Of a stretch of DNA of 64,000 bases, positions 1 to 12,200 are shown in pieces. The DNA lies in contig NW_026262690.1 of the NCBI RefSeq assembly GCF_021869535.1, forward strand, positions 13,507,501 to 13,571,500, written 5' to 3'. Position 1 is the first letter of the stretch. Every line of letters begins with the position of its first letter. The notes under the pieces were generated by a model. It was given only the letters and a program-made list of their open reading frames with translations, searched no databases and was not told where the DNA came from. Both the position numbers and the translations under genes were made by a program. The DNA comes from Mytilus californianus. Taxonomy: Eukaryota > Mollusca > Bivalvia > Mytilida > Mytilidae.

Positions 1-1224
1 CTTAATGTTGTTTTTATTTTCAGGGAAACCAGGTTCTGCTGACAACCCTATGTAGAATATGAAAAAAAATACAGACATGTCTGTATTTTACTTTCAAAAC
101 CAATTAGTCTGACCCTGGTACATAATTGTACCATCCCTCATTTGATAAAATGGTCATCTTCTGCATTAAATTGCTATCTGGTTCACTACGAAATGTAAAT
201 AACACTTCAAATCCAACTACGAAAATATATCCTGGTTTATAGCATTTCAACTCTCAAACCAAGAATAAATTTCTTATCTACATCCATTCAACTAAATTTT
301 ATAAATATATCTATGTTGATAAGACTTATGTCTAACATCAGCTAGAATAAAGAGTACATCAGTAATTACAGCTGGTGTGTGCAGGAGACAAGTTTAATTG
401 ACAAGGGCAGCAACCATATAAAGTACAAATCGGTATCAGAAAGTAGAATCTCAAGTACAGTACTTTTATGATTTATATGTTAGTTTAGTTTTAGATCTGA
501 ACTTGAACAAATATGAGGATACTTATAAGATCTATTGCCCCTGAAAAGTTTTATGAATTAAAGGTTATAGCTTTATACTGATTCATGATAAAGCCATGGA
601 GTCTTTTGCATTTGTTTGAAGACATATGACCTTGTCTAATCAAAGAAGACTTTGAGTAATCCCAGTAAGAATGGAAATTTACATTTAAACTCATCATATG
701 GCATCAGAAGTGACATTTTGACTGTGTAAACCAAATGTAGCAAATAATATCCATTATTAGTACAAATATACCATATAGTTTAGGAATCAGTGTAATGTAA
801 GTTATTACTTGATACCAGAAGTCACTTCGATGTAACCTGAAGTGACTAATCTCTCCCTTATTTTATGAAAAAAGTACATTAATTAAGGTGGATGGGGCTC
901 TTAATTAAAATCCATAGAATTTTTTAATAATTTGTCAAAACGCAGTTTTTATCATGCTTTTTTCAAAAATATAATAAAAAGTGTGGGTCACCAGCCTTTT
1001 TTTCACGCTACAGGTTGTGCAAAATTGTCAGATTTTGTATAGATTATGCATGGAAAATCCATTTTGTGTGATAAAAAGAAAACTACACCATAGAATTTTA
1101 AGATAAAATGTGAGAAGATAGCTCTTATAACATCCTTTCGGATAAGAAAAAGAAAAAATGGGGTCACCGGACTTGTTTTGTTGCTACATATTAGAATAGG
1201 TAAATTCACAACACTTTCTATTAT
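1..1224. other. AT-rich intronic DNA, no recognised feature
   Basis: No exon with a convincing splice border, no tandem array and no recognised element is visible. Two short 'gggtcacc' stretches (near 985 and 1160) in similar A-rich context hint at a degraded repeat. By position this lies in the intron downstream of the exon at 3535-3694. Confidence 0.4.
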
Positions 1225-2305
1225 AACAAGAGTGCACACGCTGAAATGTCTCGACTTCTTTACTAATCATTGATATTATGTTGATAGTCCTAAATATAAA
1301 GCTTTATTACAACTGTCACATAAACTTAACATTAACCAAGAAAACTAAACATTGACCAATGAACCATGAAAATGAGATCAAGGTCAGATGAACCATGCCA
1401 GGCAGACATGTACAGTTAACAATTCTTCCATATAACAAATATAGTTGACCTATTGCTTATAGTTTAAGAAAAACAGACCAAAACACAAAAACTTAACACT
1501 GAGCAATGAACCGTGAAAATGAGGTCAAGGTCATATAAAACCTGCGCGACTGACATATAGATCATAAAATATTTCCATACACCAAATATAGTTGACCTAT
1601 TGCATATAGTATTAGAAAAAAAGACCAAAACTCAAAAACTTAACTTTGACCACTGAACCATGAAAATGAGGTCAAGGTCAGATGACACCTGCCAGCTAGA
1701 CATGTACACCTTACAATCATTCCATACACCAAATATAGTAGACCTATTGCATACAGTATAAGAAAAACAGACCAAAACACAAAAACTTAACTATAACCAC
1801 TGAACCATGAAAATGAGGTCAAGGTCAGATGACACCTGCCAGTTGGACATGTACACCTTACAGTCCTTCCATACACTGAATATACTAGACCTATTGCTTA
1901 TAGTATCTGAGATATGGACTTGACCACCAAAACTTAACCTTGTTCACTGATCCATGAAATGAGGTCGAGGTCAAGTGAAAACTGTCTGACGGGCATGAGG
2001 ACCTTGCAAGGTACGCACATACCAAATATAGTTATCCTACTACTTATAATAAGAGAGAATTTAACATTACAAAAAATGTTTACTTTTTTTTCAAGTAGTC
2101 ACTGAACCATGAAAATGAGGTCAAGGACATTGGACATGTGACTGACGGAAACTTCGTAACATGAGGCATCCATATACAAAGTATGAAGCATCTAGGTCTT
2201 CTACCTTCTAAAATATAAAGCTTTTAAGAAGTTAGCTAACGCCGCCGCCGGATCACTATCCCTATGTCGAGCTTTCTGCGACAAAAGTCGCAGGCTCGAC
2301 AAAAA
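1225..2305 (+). mobile_element. Dispersed non-autonomous element, 'GTCTCG' family, copy 1
   Basis: The element opens with 'aacaagagtgcacacgctga' and 'aatgtctcgac'. It then carries about six diverged units of roughly 110-125 bp, each with the words 'ctgaaccatgaaaatgaggt' and 'caaggtcagatga'. It closes with a GCC run (2241-2250) and a hairpin 'gtcgagctttctgcgac' / 'gtcgcaggctcgac' followed by an A-run. The motif near the 5' end (GTCTCG) recurs inverted at the 3' end (CTCGAC). A second near full-length copy lies at 22028-23010 and a 5' fragment at 61333. No coding capacity is visible. The architecture resembles bivalve 'pearl'-type or other Helitron-like non-autonomous elements, but the class is inferred. 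Confidence 0.75.
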
Positions 2306-2310
2306 CTACT

Positions 2311-2373
2311 TAATCTGAGTTATCTCCCCTACTATCTGAGTTATCTCCCTTACTATCTGAGTTATCTCCCCTT
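2311..2373. repeat. 21-bp tandem repeat, three copies
   Basis: 'ctgagttatctcccctacta' recurs at 21-bp spacing three times, immediately after the 3' end of the preceding dispersed element. Confidence 0.8.
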
Positions 2374-2616
2374 ATGTGGCAAAGTTGAAAAAAAATGAAT
2401 CAAACAAAAATATTGTGTTTTTTTTAGAAAATTCAGCTGTAAATATGATAAAACACATAATTTTCTATACTAAGATAAAAGTCTTACACATAAAACTTAC
2501 ATACTACTCTCAAAATTTGCACATTTCATAAAAGCCACCTTAACCTATGTATTTTGTAAAAATTAGATATCTTCTGCTACCATAAGTGACTTTTTGAACA
2601 ATTAGTTTTGATAATA

Positions 2617-3010
2617 AATAAACTGCTGACACAGAGATATGTCTCATGTTTTGTAATTTTGATGGTATAATGCAAATGTTGAAATTAAAATGGCAATATT
2701 TAAACATGTAAATTATGCAATTCATTTGAATTCAATGAACCATGACTGAAGGTGCAGGGCCAAATAACCTCCATGGAAATGTGAAATGCCAATGCTTATA
2801 CAAAAGCATACCAAATACCATTTACTTATCATAAGTGGTTCCCTTTAAACTACCCTAAACACAAACTTTTAACTTTTAAACTATGTAAAAGTTTCTAAGT
2901 TAATGAACCATGATGAGGGGGTGGGGCCATATAATCTTAATGGAAATGAGATGTACCAGTGCTAATACATCTGCATACCAAATATCAACCTATGACTAAT
3001 AGTTCCCCTT
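2617..3010 (+). mobile_element. Dispersed element fragment, 'acagagatatgtctc' family
   Basis: It begins with 'gctgacacagagatatgtct' and carries two or three units containing 'accatgactgaaggtgcag', 'aaataacctccatggaaatg' and 'gcataccaaat'. The same family occurs at 26738, 28757 and, expanded, at 59400-60700. This copy lacks the 3' GCC run and hairpin seen in longer relatives, so it is 3'-truncated. Confidence 0.7.
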
Positions 3011-3152
3011 TCGGATTTACAGATGAACACATATATATTAGACTAGACTTAGCTCCATGAGTTGCAATTATGTTGTTTAGTTAAACTATTTTCATGAAAT
3101 ATATTCATTCATGAAATATTAATATTGATCCATAAAATGGCTGATTATTTTG

Positions 3153-3542
3153 TTTGATTTGACTGTAGATAACTTACCCATAAGTTCAGATCTATTATGT
3201 TGTATGATTTGACTGTAGGTAACTTACCCATATGTTCTATTATGTTGTATGATTTGACTGTAGGTAACTTACCCATATGTTCTATTATGTTGTATGATTT
3301 GACTGTAGGCAACTTACCCATATGTTCTATTATGTTGTATGATTTGACTGTAGGTAACTTACCCATATGTTCTATTATGTTGTATGATTTGTCTGTAGGT
3401 AACTTACCCATATGTTTTGACTTGATAACCTACCCATAAGTTTTGACTGTAGGTAACTTACCCGTATGTTTTAACTGCAGGTAACTTACCCATAAGTTCC
3501 ATTATGTTGTATGATTTGACTGTAGGTAACTTACCTATATGT
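3153..3542 (-). repeat. ~45-bp minisatellite built on the exon/intron junction of the ALK-like exon
   Basis: About nine units of 45 bp (some shortened), read on the minus strand as '...GAACATATGGGTAAGTTACC...'. The last ~13 bases of the adjacent exon (AATGGAACATATAG) and its splice donor (GTAAGTT) form part of every unit; the remaining ~32 bp are intron. Near 3420-3470 the units are shorter and diverged. In the register of the upstream exon each unit gives TAA at the donor, so read-through would terminate at once. A different register is open over much of the array, which is a by-product of the 45-bp (15-codon) period and not evidence of coding. Confidence 0.9.
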
Positions 3543-3694
3543 TCCATTTTCAGGTACAGTCCACACTTGAGTTCCTTTGAAAGTACCACTAGAAATGACC
3601 TTTACTTTGAGTGAACTTGATTTGTAGGCTGAATCACATTTGAACTGGGTTGGTCCATTAGGCCCATGATTATTACAGGATCCAAAACTGTACA
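3535..3694 (-). CDS. ALK: Internal exon: start of the TNF-like/glycine-rich extracellular module of an ALK/LTK-type receptor tyrosine kinase
   Basis: Minus-strand exon of 160 bp between acceptor ATAATTTTTCAG and donor ATAG|GTAAGTT, entering in phase 1 and leaving in phase 2. The product contains FGSCNNHGPNGPTQ, then KCDSAY, then GTFKGTQVWTVP and ENGTY. These match the ALK/LTK signature known from vertebrate and insect receptors: F-x-T-C-G..GPTQ, Q-C-x-x-x-Y, L-K-G-x-Q-x-W-x-VP. The two cysteines correspond to the conserved pair of that module, and NGT is a possible N-glycosylation site. The family is a single-pass receptor whose extracellular ligand-binding part is followed by a cytoplasmic tyrosine kinase; the glycine-rich continuation and kinase must lie beyond position 1. 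It joins in phase with the exon at 39107-39247. Directly downstream is a minisatellite made from its own 3' junction. Family assignment is strong; orthology to ALK rather than a lineage-specific paralogue is not resolved. Confidence 0.88.
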
Positions 3695-3784
3695 CTGAAA
3701 AATTATAATATACACACATATTTAACATTTTTGAAATAATGGTTGTACAAGGGAAATAACTTTTATAAGGAGTCAACTGACTCA

Positions 3785-5050
3785 TGCTGACCTATTTGTA
3801 GATCTTGTCTAACTAATCATGTCTGCTGTTAAAAATGTATCTCTAATTTTTATAGTTTTTATGATTATAGCCAAAAATATAAAAATGGGTAAAATATTTT
3901 ATATCGCAAGTGCAATACAGTGAAGCTGCAAAGAAGAAAAAAGCAAATTTTTCAATTAAAATGGAGGGACCACTAAATTTATTTGAAGGGCCAGCAAAAG
4001 TCACACCCTGTAAGTCCATGGTCTAACAAAAAATAAAGTTTTGCAAACTTCACACAACCCAGTAAACTTTAAAATGAAAGAAATATATAATTTGGCAAAC
4101 AATCTGTAGATTTCACCTCTCAATAAACATGTGTAGTAAGAATCAAGTTGATGTGACCACAACATCATGGTAAACTACATAAACCGATAATATGCTTATT
4201 CCACACTATCACATTTCTGTGTTTAGTGAAACCACAATTGAAATCACAATCAAAACCTTAATACAGCATAAAATGTTTAGAGACCAAATTATAATGAACA
4301 TGCATACTGGGTTCAAGGTTAATCATGACCACACCTTCATTGTAAACTACCGTAACCAAAAAACTTTAAACTGATAAAGTACAAACAAAGGGACTGATGG
4401 ACAAATAAACAGACAGACCAGAAGTATAATTCCCTCTACTATTATAGGCTGAGCATCATTGTGGTCATTTTAAAGCAATAACTCAATATTTGGTGTTGAC
4501 TGACAATTTTAGCCAAATTAATTTATTTGTAAAGCTTGTCTTGCTAATCCTTTTTGTTTTATAAGTTTTCTCTTAATATCTAATAATTTTATTAAAATAG
4601 ACAAACGTGTAGTCTACCCCAATTTTCTATTGTTAGCCATGTTGACAAGTTGGTAAAAAGCTTGGATCCTCGGACATTGTGGTATTCTGATTATCATCCA
4701 GAAACAAAAAAATACCAATTTTTAAAGGAAATAAGAGCTATTAACTATTGAATAGTAAATGTTAAAATCATACTAATCGAAATTGATCTTGTTCATGGTC
4801 AATAACATTTTAATGAAGTTTCAAAAGATTTGGTTTAGTGGTATTATCATTCTCATTGAGTAACCCCAGAAAACCCAACTTGTTAAAGTAAATAAGGGGC
4901 ATAACTCTTGAATGGTACATGTCAAAACAATCAATACATCAATATATATTATGACCCATGACATAGTGTTAAAATTTTAAAAGATTTGCTAATGTGTTAA
5001 TGTATCATCCCGAAGCTAAACTTGTGAGGGAGGAACAGAATGACCTATAC
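3785..5050 (+). mobile_element. Mosaic of degraded dispersed repeats
   Basis: Three pieces are visible. 3785-3910 and 4490-4600 share 'ttgtaaagcttgtcttgct'-type words with 34780-34880 and 48397-48470. 3955-4445 resembles the element at 60745-61040 ('gtgaccacaac..catggtaaactac', then 'cagacagaccag') and ends without its hairpin. 4620-5050 holds two related ~170-bp units ('aagaaattggggcataactc'-like wording, 'gaatggtacatgtcaaaa'). No ORF of note. Confidence 0.5.
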
Positions 5051-5981
5051 ATCACTATATATTAACCCTCTCTTCATATGGAGGGATCATTAAAAGTAGG
5101 GAGTGAAATAATTGTTTTACTCTGTAATGAAAATGAGAATATTCAAGTTGGAAACTAATGATTTTGAAATTTAAGTAGCAGTGTGAGTCTTAATCCAATA
5201 GGATTTATAGCAACTAATACTAAAAAAGACCACTTCATCCAATAATTTGAATCTAATCAAAATGGTTACGTAACACAAACTAAATCTGTATTATAATATA
5301 ATTGTTAATCAATAATGAACTGAGATAAAAGTTCATCAAAATGCTGGGTATATTAATGTATTTCACAAGGGCTAAAGTGTCCTTCATTTTTTAGTAAAAT
5401 TTACTGTAAAAATTATTTTATACTCATGTTGTTACAACATAACATCACATTTAACATCTAACCAAATTATAGATGCTTGGAGATGGCCATAAATTGCTAT
5501 TTTGTAGGATTTTGGAAAATTTTGAGTACATTTGTATTTATCTACAAAAACAGGTTAATTGATTGGTGAGTGTATAACACTGTGACATAGTATATTTATG
5601 ATATCAAATTTAATTTCAAGTTATATGATCAGGCTACTAATCTACATTTTTCAGAAAATATTCATATTCTATTCTAGTATAACCTATCTTGAGGCATTTA
5701 TGTTTTTAATTAAAAAAATATTCAGAGTCTTTTTCGTCATGGGATTGAAATGTACCATGGTATAACTGAATACGTATTCAAATATTTATACATTTTAATT
5801 GGCTTTCAAAATGTCTATATAACAGTAAACAGTTTCAGTTGAAACTTACATCCACATCAATGGATTCATCCCTGAACTTGTTAAATATTGGTAATATTAA
5901 TTATGTAGAAAACAAAAGGGCCTGGAATGGTGTAATCTTTTAACAACCCCATGGTTTTATATTAGTTATATATATATTTCT
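5051..5981. other. AT-rich intronic DNA, no recognised feature
   Basis: I see no exon, array or recognised element here. Confidence 0.4.
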
Positions 5982-6285
5982 GCTGGAAAAGAAAACACCT
6001 TTGCCTCACCAGGTAAGCCAGAGTGATCCCTGGCGTTTGTACTTACTGGGTAGAGCCAGTTCTAGCTGGAAAAGAAAACACCTTTGCCTCACCATGTAAG
6101 CCAGAGCAACCCTAGGTGTTTGTACTTACAGGGTAGAGCCAGTTCTAGCTGGAAAAGAAAACACCATTGTCTCACCAGGTAAGCCTGAGTGACCCCTGGT
6201 GTTTATATTTACTGGGTAGAGCCAGTACTAGCTGGAAAAGAAACACCTTTTCTCACCAATTAAGCCAGTGACCCCTGGTGTCTAG
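5982..6285. repeat. 83-bp tandem repeat, about 3.7 copies
   Basis: 'gctggaaaagaaaacacc' starts at 5982, 6065, 6148 and 6231, an exact 83-bp spacing. The last unit is truncated and has small deletions. The plus strand contains 'caggtaagcc', a donor-like word, but the host gene reads on the other strand. Confidence 0.9.
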
Positions 6286-7191
6286 AAAGGGTTTTTATAC
6301 CATTACTCAGTTAATCTAGTTAATGATAAATCAAACATATCTATAATACATCCTTTGGTTTCAAATATTTGGATTTGAGTGTTCTTGATGAAGGTGAATA
6401 CAGAAAAGCGCTTCAGAAACAAAACACTTATGATTTTTTATTTCTTTTTAAAAGTTATCCCTCTATTAAGTTCATTAATACACAATACAGATCAAGTTTT
6501 ACTGTACTGTTGAGTGAAACATAGTCTGTGACTTGTCATATAGAATAATGGTTGGAAGTCCATCAGGAACAATAAGGGTTAGAGCTTATATAGTCAACTT
6601 AAAAATATATAAACTTGGTAATCAAGTTTGTCTATATGACCATAGACTATACCCAATGGATTAATATATACAACATGTTTCAGAAACACAGACATGAAAT
6701 TTCTTCATGTAAATGGCTATTCTTAATCTATTTACATTCTTCATCCAAGCTGAAAGTCATTTGTGTATTTTTCTGGTAAAAATCACATATATTACTCAAT
6801 ACATAAAGAAGGTGATATAAATAGGCTATGTAAATGTTATTTTAGTAATTCTGTTCAAAATGACAATTTATTGAATAATAGGATATTTTTGTACTTTATA
6901 TAACAAACTGTGGCTGTATCAAGCCATACATCTACAAATTGCTTGTTAGTCAATTTACCAGACAGAACAGATGTATGAAGAAGCTCCTTGTAAATCACTT
7001 CCTTGACATAAGGAGGACAAACACACCTACACTATATCTCCAAATCAAGCACTAAAGCATATTCAGTTCTGTCAATCAAAAACAATTTTATTTTTGGTTT
7101 TGATTTCTCCAGCTCAGAAAAAGACTCAAGCATAAGGAACTATGATATAATTCAACACAGTCATTCTACATACAATATAGACGCCCAATCA
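6286..7191. other. AT-rich intronic DNA, no recognised feature
   Basis: No exon, array or recognised element seen. Confidence 0.4.
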
Positions 7192-7634
7192 CCCTGCAAT
7201 AACTCAACTAACTGTTCTGTATTGTTTCCTCTTTATACAGTACAGAGAACCCTTCCATAACTCAACTAATTGTACGGTAATTGTTTCCACTTTATACAGT
7301 ACAGAGATCAAGCCTGCCATAACTCAACTAACTGTACGGTATTATTTCCTCTTTATACAGTACAGAGAAGCCTGCCATAACTCAACTAACTGTACGCTAT
7401 TGTTTTCTCTTTATACAGTACAGAGGTCCCTGCATTAACTCAACTAACTGTATGGTATTGTTTCCTCTTTATACAGTACAGAGATCAAGCCTGCCATAAC
7501 TCAACTAACTGTACGGTGTTGTTTCCTCACTATACAGTACAGAGAAGTCTGCAAATTAACCCAACTAACTGTACTGTATTGTTTCCTCTTTATACAGTAC
7601 AGAAAAGCCTGCTATAACTCAAATGACTGTAGGA
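7192..7634. repeat. 58-61 bp tandem repeat, eight copies
   Basis: 'aactcaactaactgta' recurs near 7199, 7258, 7319, 7378, 7436, 7497, 7556 and 7615, alternating with 'ctttatacagtacagag'. Indels of 2-4 bp distinguish units. Both ends are diverged. Confidence 0.9.
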
Positions 7635-9676
7635 TATTATGTTTGTGCAATACAGGTTTTACAATATTCTGAAAATAATATCTTTTTATAAAATATTGGT
7701 CATATACAGTAGTCAAGACAGGTTTATAGATTTATATTTCCTTTTTTCAATTATACCAGGATATCAGACCGACTTTTTGCTAACTGTAATCAAGCTTCTT
7801 TTTATCTATGATCAAAAACAACGAATTAGATAACAAGAGGCTCCAAGAAGCCTGTTTATGCACATGGTAAAAATATTTATCTTTAAAACCTTTAGCAGCA
7901 ATGAAAGCCATGTTTCACATTCTAAGTAATAATGATTGTGGACAGATTTAATCCAGATCCACTCAAAGAACATTTCTAAATCAAAGAGCTTAGTAAGCTC
8001 CAGATGGGCAAATGTGTCACTTGATATCATTTTTTTGAGTCCAAAAACACTTCAACTACTGAATTCAAACACCATATGTAAAATTCTTATATATACATGT
8101 AATACAAGCTATGATTCATGTATCAACTTCCAACACTGAAATACTTGACAATATTTCACTAGTAACTGGAATATCACAATTATAATTTCACCAATAAAAA
8201 ATTCTTGTTTCAGCATACATATCAAAATTCCAGAACCTTTGGCCATTCTTGTTTGTTAACTATACTTTTCATTTTCCCATCTAATACGGTCGGAGAGGAG
8301 TTTAAGGACAATGAATGTTTTTACTTATTGGACAGCACAAAGATGGTATAGATGCTTGATTCAAGTTTAATTTCCAATACTAATAGTAGATCAAAATATT
8401 GTGCCTACTACTGGATAACTCATAATTTATTTTCATATTTTCACCAATAATTCTGCCTCAAGGCAAATATCAAAATTCCAAAACATAAACCACAGACAAC
8501 CATTGTGTTAATGATCCTATCTAAAATTAAACTGCATCATTGTAGGTAAAATAAGACCGGCTTAATTAACACTTTTCCTTAGAAATCTTTTAGGCTTAAT
8601 TGAAAATGTTGAAGTTTAATCTTGCATAGTTTGGGGGATTTTTATGATAGAAATAAGCCAGTCTTATGCTATGACAGGTTAATATCTTAATTTTCATTGA
8701 TGCCACTGAAGTTAATCAATCAATCAATCAATCAAGCATTTTTTAATATGTTTCACTGAAACTAAAATCTATGATTTTCTGCAATCTTTGAACAAGTTTT
8801 TCACTACCAACTTAATAACTCAACTTTCCATTAAAAGTACTTGTTATTTGTAGTTGACGAGAGAAAAAAAACCAACATAAAAGTGTAATTGTGGGACACA
8901 GAGAAAAATGAAAATAGAATAATTTCAAATTCCTCCTTGGTGAGAATAAAAAAAAAGGCTTCACTGTTTTGATTCAAGCATCACTAATTGGTCTTATATA
9001 GACAAAAAGCCTGTCTGGCATACCAAATTATAAGCCTGGTATCTTTGAAAAGTATTTTTTTATTTTTTGTTGATATTTTTTACATATGAAAGGATTTTAA
9101 TTATTTGTTTATGAAAGAAGTGGAGAGAGTATTAGTTTAAATGGAATAGACTTGAGACCATGGAATAACTTTATGTCATATTTTCTCAGACCAATATAAC
9201 ACAAAGTATCTTACTTTTACATTTTTTCTTTAAGACAGAACATTAATTTATTTACAGAATTAACCCAACAACCTTAATTACACAGAAAAAGAACATCGTC
9301 TCTTTCTGTTCTTATATCATATATATATATAATAAAACTTGAGGCATGTCCGGAATGGTAAAAATATCAACTTAATATGAAGAGAATGTTATTAAAGATT
9401 CTACAAAATACATCTGGGAAAATCTTCTTACAATTATATGGTAATATAGTATTTATTTTGACCAAATACAATTTAGCCTTTGACATTTTCAACAGTCTAT
9501 TTATTGAAGTAATATACACATGACCAATTTCTACTTCTAATGTGTGAAAATGGTAAAAGAAAAATTTCTTCACATCTTTATTATGATATTTAACTGAAAA
9601 ACAACTGTTGTAAAAAGATGTGCTTTGAATGTCTTTTCTTTAATATACCACATGAGTTTTATATTGTAAATAAAAT
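7635..9676. other. Intronic DNA with a (CAAT)n microsatellite at 8712-8734
   Basis: Near 7835 'aacaagaggctccaagaagc' is a head-like motif shared in kind with other dispersed elements (20570, 34786, 48297), followed by unrecognised DNA to about 8130. A (CAAT) run of about six units lies at 8712-8734. Otherwise nothing recognised; no splice-bounded exon. Confidence 0.4.
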
Positions 9677-9879
9677 GCTCCGCAGGGCGCAGCTTGATAC
9701 GACCGCAGAGGTCGAACCCTGAACAGTTGGGGGAAGTATGGACACAACATTCAAGCTTGATACAGCTTTGGATTTGGATTGTGATTAAATATTTGACACA
9801 GCATAGGTTTTTAACACAGATTGAATGTGGTCTAAGAACTTAAAAATTTTAAATTGGACATTCACCTATTATGGTCCAA

Positions 9880-10850
9880 TATCCAAAATCTAAATACATG
9901 GTTAGATTCAGCATATCAAAGAACCCCAAGAATTCAATTTTTGATGAAATCAAACAAAGTTTAATTTCGGACCCTTTTGACCTCAATGTGGACAAAGTTG
10001 ATAACGGGGCCCAAAAATCAAAAATCTAAATACATGGTTAGATTCAGCATATCAAAGAACCCCATATATTCAATTTTTGTTGAAATCAAACAAAGTTTAA
10101 TTTTGGACCCCGATTTGGACCAACTTGAAAACTGGGCCCATCATCAAAAATCTAAATACATGTTTAGATTCAGCATATCAAAGAACCCTAAGAATTCAAT
10201 TTTTGTTAAAATCAAACTAAGTTTAATTTTGGACCCTTTGGACCTTAATGTAGACCAATTTGAAAACGGAACCAAAATTTAAGAATCTAAATACACGGTT
10301 AGATTCGGCATATCAAAGAACCCCAATAATTCAATTTTTGATTAAATCAAACAAAGTTTAATTTTGGACCCTTTTGACCTCAATGTGGACAAAGTTGATA
10401 ACGGGGCCCAAAAATCAAAAATCTAAATACATGGTTAGATTCAGCATATCAAAGAACCCCATATATTCAATTTTTGTTGAAATCAAACAAAGTTTAATTT
10501 TGGACCCCGATTTGGACCAACTTGAAAACTGGGCCCATAATCAAAAATCTAAATACATGTTTAGATTCAGCATATCAAAGAACCCTAAGAATTCAATTTT
10601 TGTTAAAATCAAACTAAGTTTAATTTTGGACCCTTTGGACCTTAATGTAGACCAATTTGAAAACGGAACCAAAATTTAAGAATCTAAATACACAGTTAGA
10701 TTCGGCATTTCAAAGAACCCCAATAATTCAATTTTTGATGAAATCAAACAAAGTTTAATTTTGGACCCTTTGGACCTCAATGTGGACCAATTTAAAAACG
10801 GGGCCCAAAATCCAAAAACTAAATACACGGTTATATTCAGCATATTAAAG
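9880..10850 (+). repeat. ~130-bp tandem units with a 397-bp higher-order period
   Basis: Units carry 'ggttagattcagcatatcaa', 'agaaccccaagaattcaatt' and 'aagtttaattttggaccc'. The block beginning 9977 is repeated almost unchanged from 10374, an offset of 397 bp (three units). The in-frame conceptual peptides of the two blocks are the same length and nearly identical, but codons are not otherwise protein-like. Confidence 0.9.
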
Positions 10851-11981
10851 AACCCCATGAAATCAAGAATAAAACCCCATTGAAATTGGTCAAGAAATAA
10901 GCAATTTATAGGAAGTATCTTCTTTTGCACAATCCTGTGCTATTAAATATTTCTTGCTATTGCGCAATACTGTACAATTGACAATTTCTTGCTATTGCGC
11001 AATATTGTGCTATTGGATATTTCTTGCTATTGCGCAATACTGTGCAATTGAAGATTTCTTGCTATTGCGCAATACTGTGCAATTGAAGATTTCTTGCTAT
11101 TGTGCAATACTGTGCAATTGAAAATTTCTTGCTATTGCACAATACTTATTATATAATAATTTACACATCCTGTTTGGTGTGTATCTCCTACCATATCATT
11201 ATTATTTGATTTTAAATATAAATCAGAAATAACCAACTTAAAATGGAAAATTTTAAAAGAAACAAAAAAGGAAAAAAATTAAAAAAAAATAAATCCCCCC
11301 CCAAAATTTTTTGAACCCCCATTATGATTCATCACCCCCAAACTCAATCCCAGCCTTCCCTTTGTGGTATGGTACCTTGCAGTACAATTTCAGAGAGATC
11401 CATACACTTGAACACAAGTTATTGTCTGGAAACTAGAAAAAAATGTGTTTTTTGGCCCCTTTTTGGCCCCAAATTCCTAAACGTTTAGGGCAATTACCCC
11501 CAAACTCAAACCCAGCTTTCCCTTTGTGATATGGAACCTTGTAGTACAATTTCAGAAAGATCCATACACTTACAGACAAGTTATTGTCATGAAACTAGAA
11601 AAATGCTTGTTTTTTGCCCCTTTTTTGGCCCCTAATTCCTAAAATTTGGAGGCAATTACCCCCAAAATCAATCCCAGCATTCCTTTAGTGATATGGAACC
11701 TTGTGGTACAATGTCAGAGAGATCCATACACTAACACACAAGTTATGTCTGGAAGTTACAAAAATGCTTATTTTTGGCCCCTTTTTGGCCCCTAATTCCT
11801 TTACTGTTATTACCATAACCCCCAAAATCAATCCCAACCTTCCTTTTGTGGTATTGAACCTTGTGGTAAAATTTCATAAAGATCCATTCACTTAAACTAA
11901 AGTTAGAGTGCGAAAACCAATGTGTCTTCGGACGACGCTGGACGACGACGACGACGACGACGACGCCAACGTCATACCAAT

Positions 11982-12013
11982 ATACGACCACAAAAATTTT
12001 TTTGCGGTCGTAT
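11982..12013. repeat. 32-bp palindrome forming the 3' hairpin of the ATACGACC element
   Basis: ATACGACC...GGTCGTAT arms flank an A/T-rich loop; an A-run follows. The same motif in direct orientation starts the element near 9694. Confidence 0.85.
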
Positions 12014-12059
12014 AAAAAGTTAGGTTGTTGGTTTTATTTTATAACTTAATATTTGGGTA

Positions 12060-12200
12060 TGGGTTTTACTCATAGTTGAAGGTAGTCCAGTGACCTGTAG
12101 TTGTAGTACAGCGACCTATAATCATTTACTCCCTCATCTTTGCATGGTCTCTGGTGTCTATAGTTGTCTCATTGGCAATCATAACACATCTCCCTATTTC
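12060..12200 (+). mobile_element. Dispersed 'tgtctcattggcaatcat' element, 3' part
   Basis: 'atgggttttactcatagttg' ... 'agttgtctcattggcaatca' matches copies at 20015, 34925-35245, 49085, 50937-51236 (inverted) and 56888-57172. Truncated at its 5' side. Confidence 0.75.

Larger units (their letters stand above)
9677..12018 (+). mobile_element. Dispersed element, 'ATACGACCGCA' family, copy 1 (expanded to 2.3 kb)
   Basis: The 5' end reads 'gcttgatacgaccgcagagg' and the 3' end 'tgcggtcgtataaaaa', so ATACGACCGCA is terminally inverted. Inside, in order, are a single-copy head (9690-9880), ~130-bp units (9880-10850), ~36-bp units with 'cttgctattgcgcaatact' (10925-11145), four ~170-bp units with 'aacccccaaaatcaatccca' (11330-11925), a GAC microsatellite (11935-11965) and a 3' hairpin (11982-12013). 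Copies at 49600-50110 (5' part) and 61541-62530 (about 1 kb, full) show the unexpanded layout. No ORF for a transposase is visible. Confidence 0.8.

Noticed and set aside
3145-3439. Open frames on both strands with cyclic peptides
   Set aside because: They arise from the 45-bp period of the minisatellite; no start, splice border or domain supports coding, and the exon's own register stops at the donor.
5982-6285. Repeated 'caggtaagcc' as a further splice-donor minisatellite
   Set aside because: The donor-like word is on the plus strand, opposite to the gene, and no exon lies next to it.
10374-10679. Two identical-length 101-residue frames (9977 and 10374)
   Set aside because: They are the same frame in a 397-bp duplicated block of a non-autonomous element, without protein-like composition or homology.
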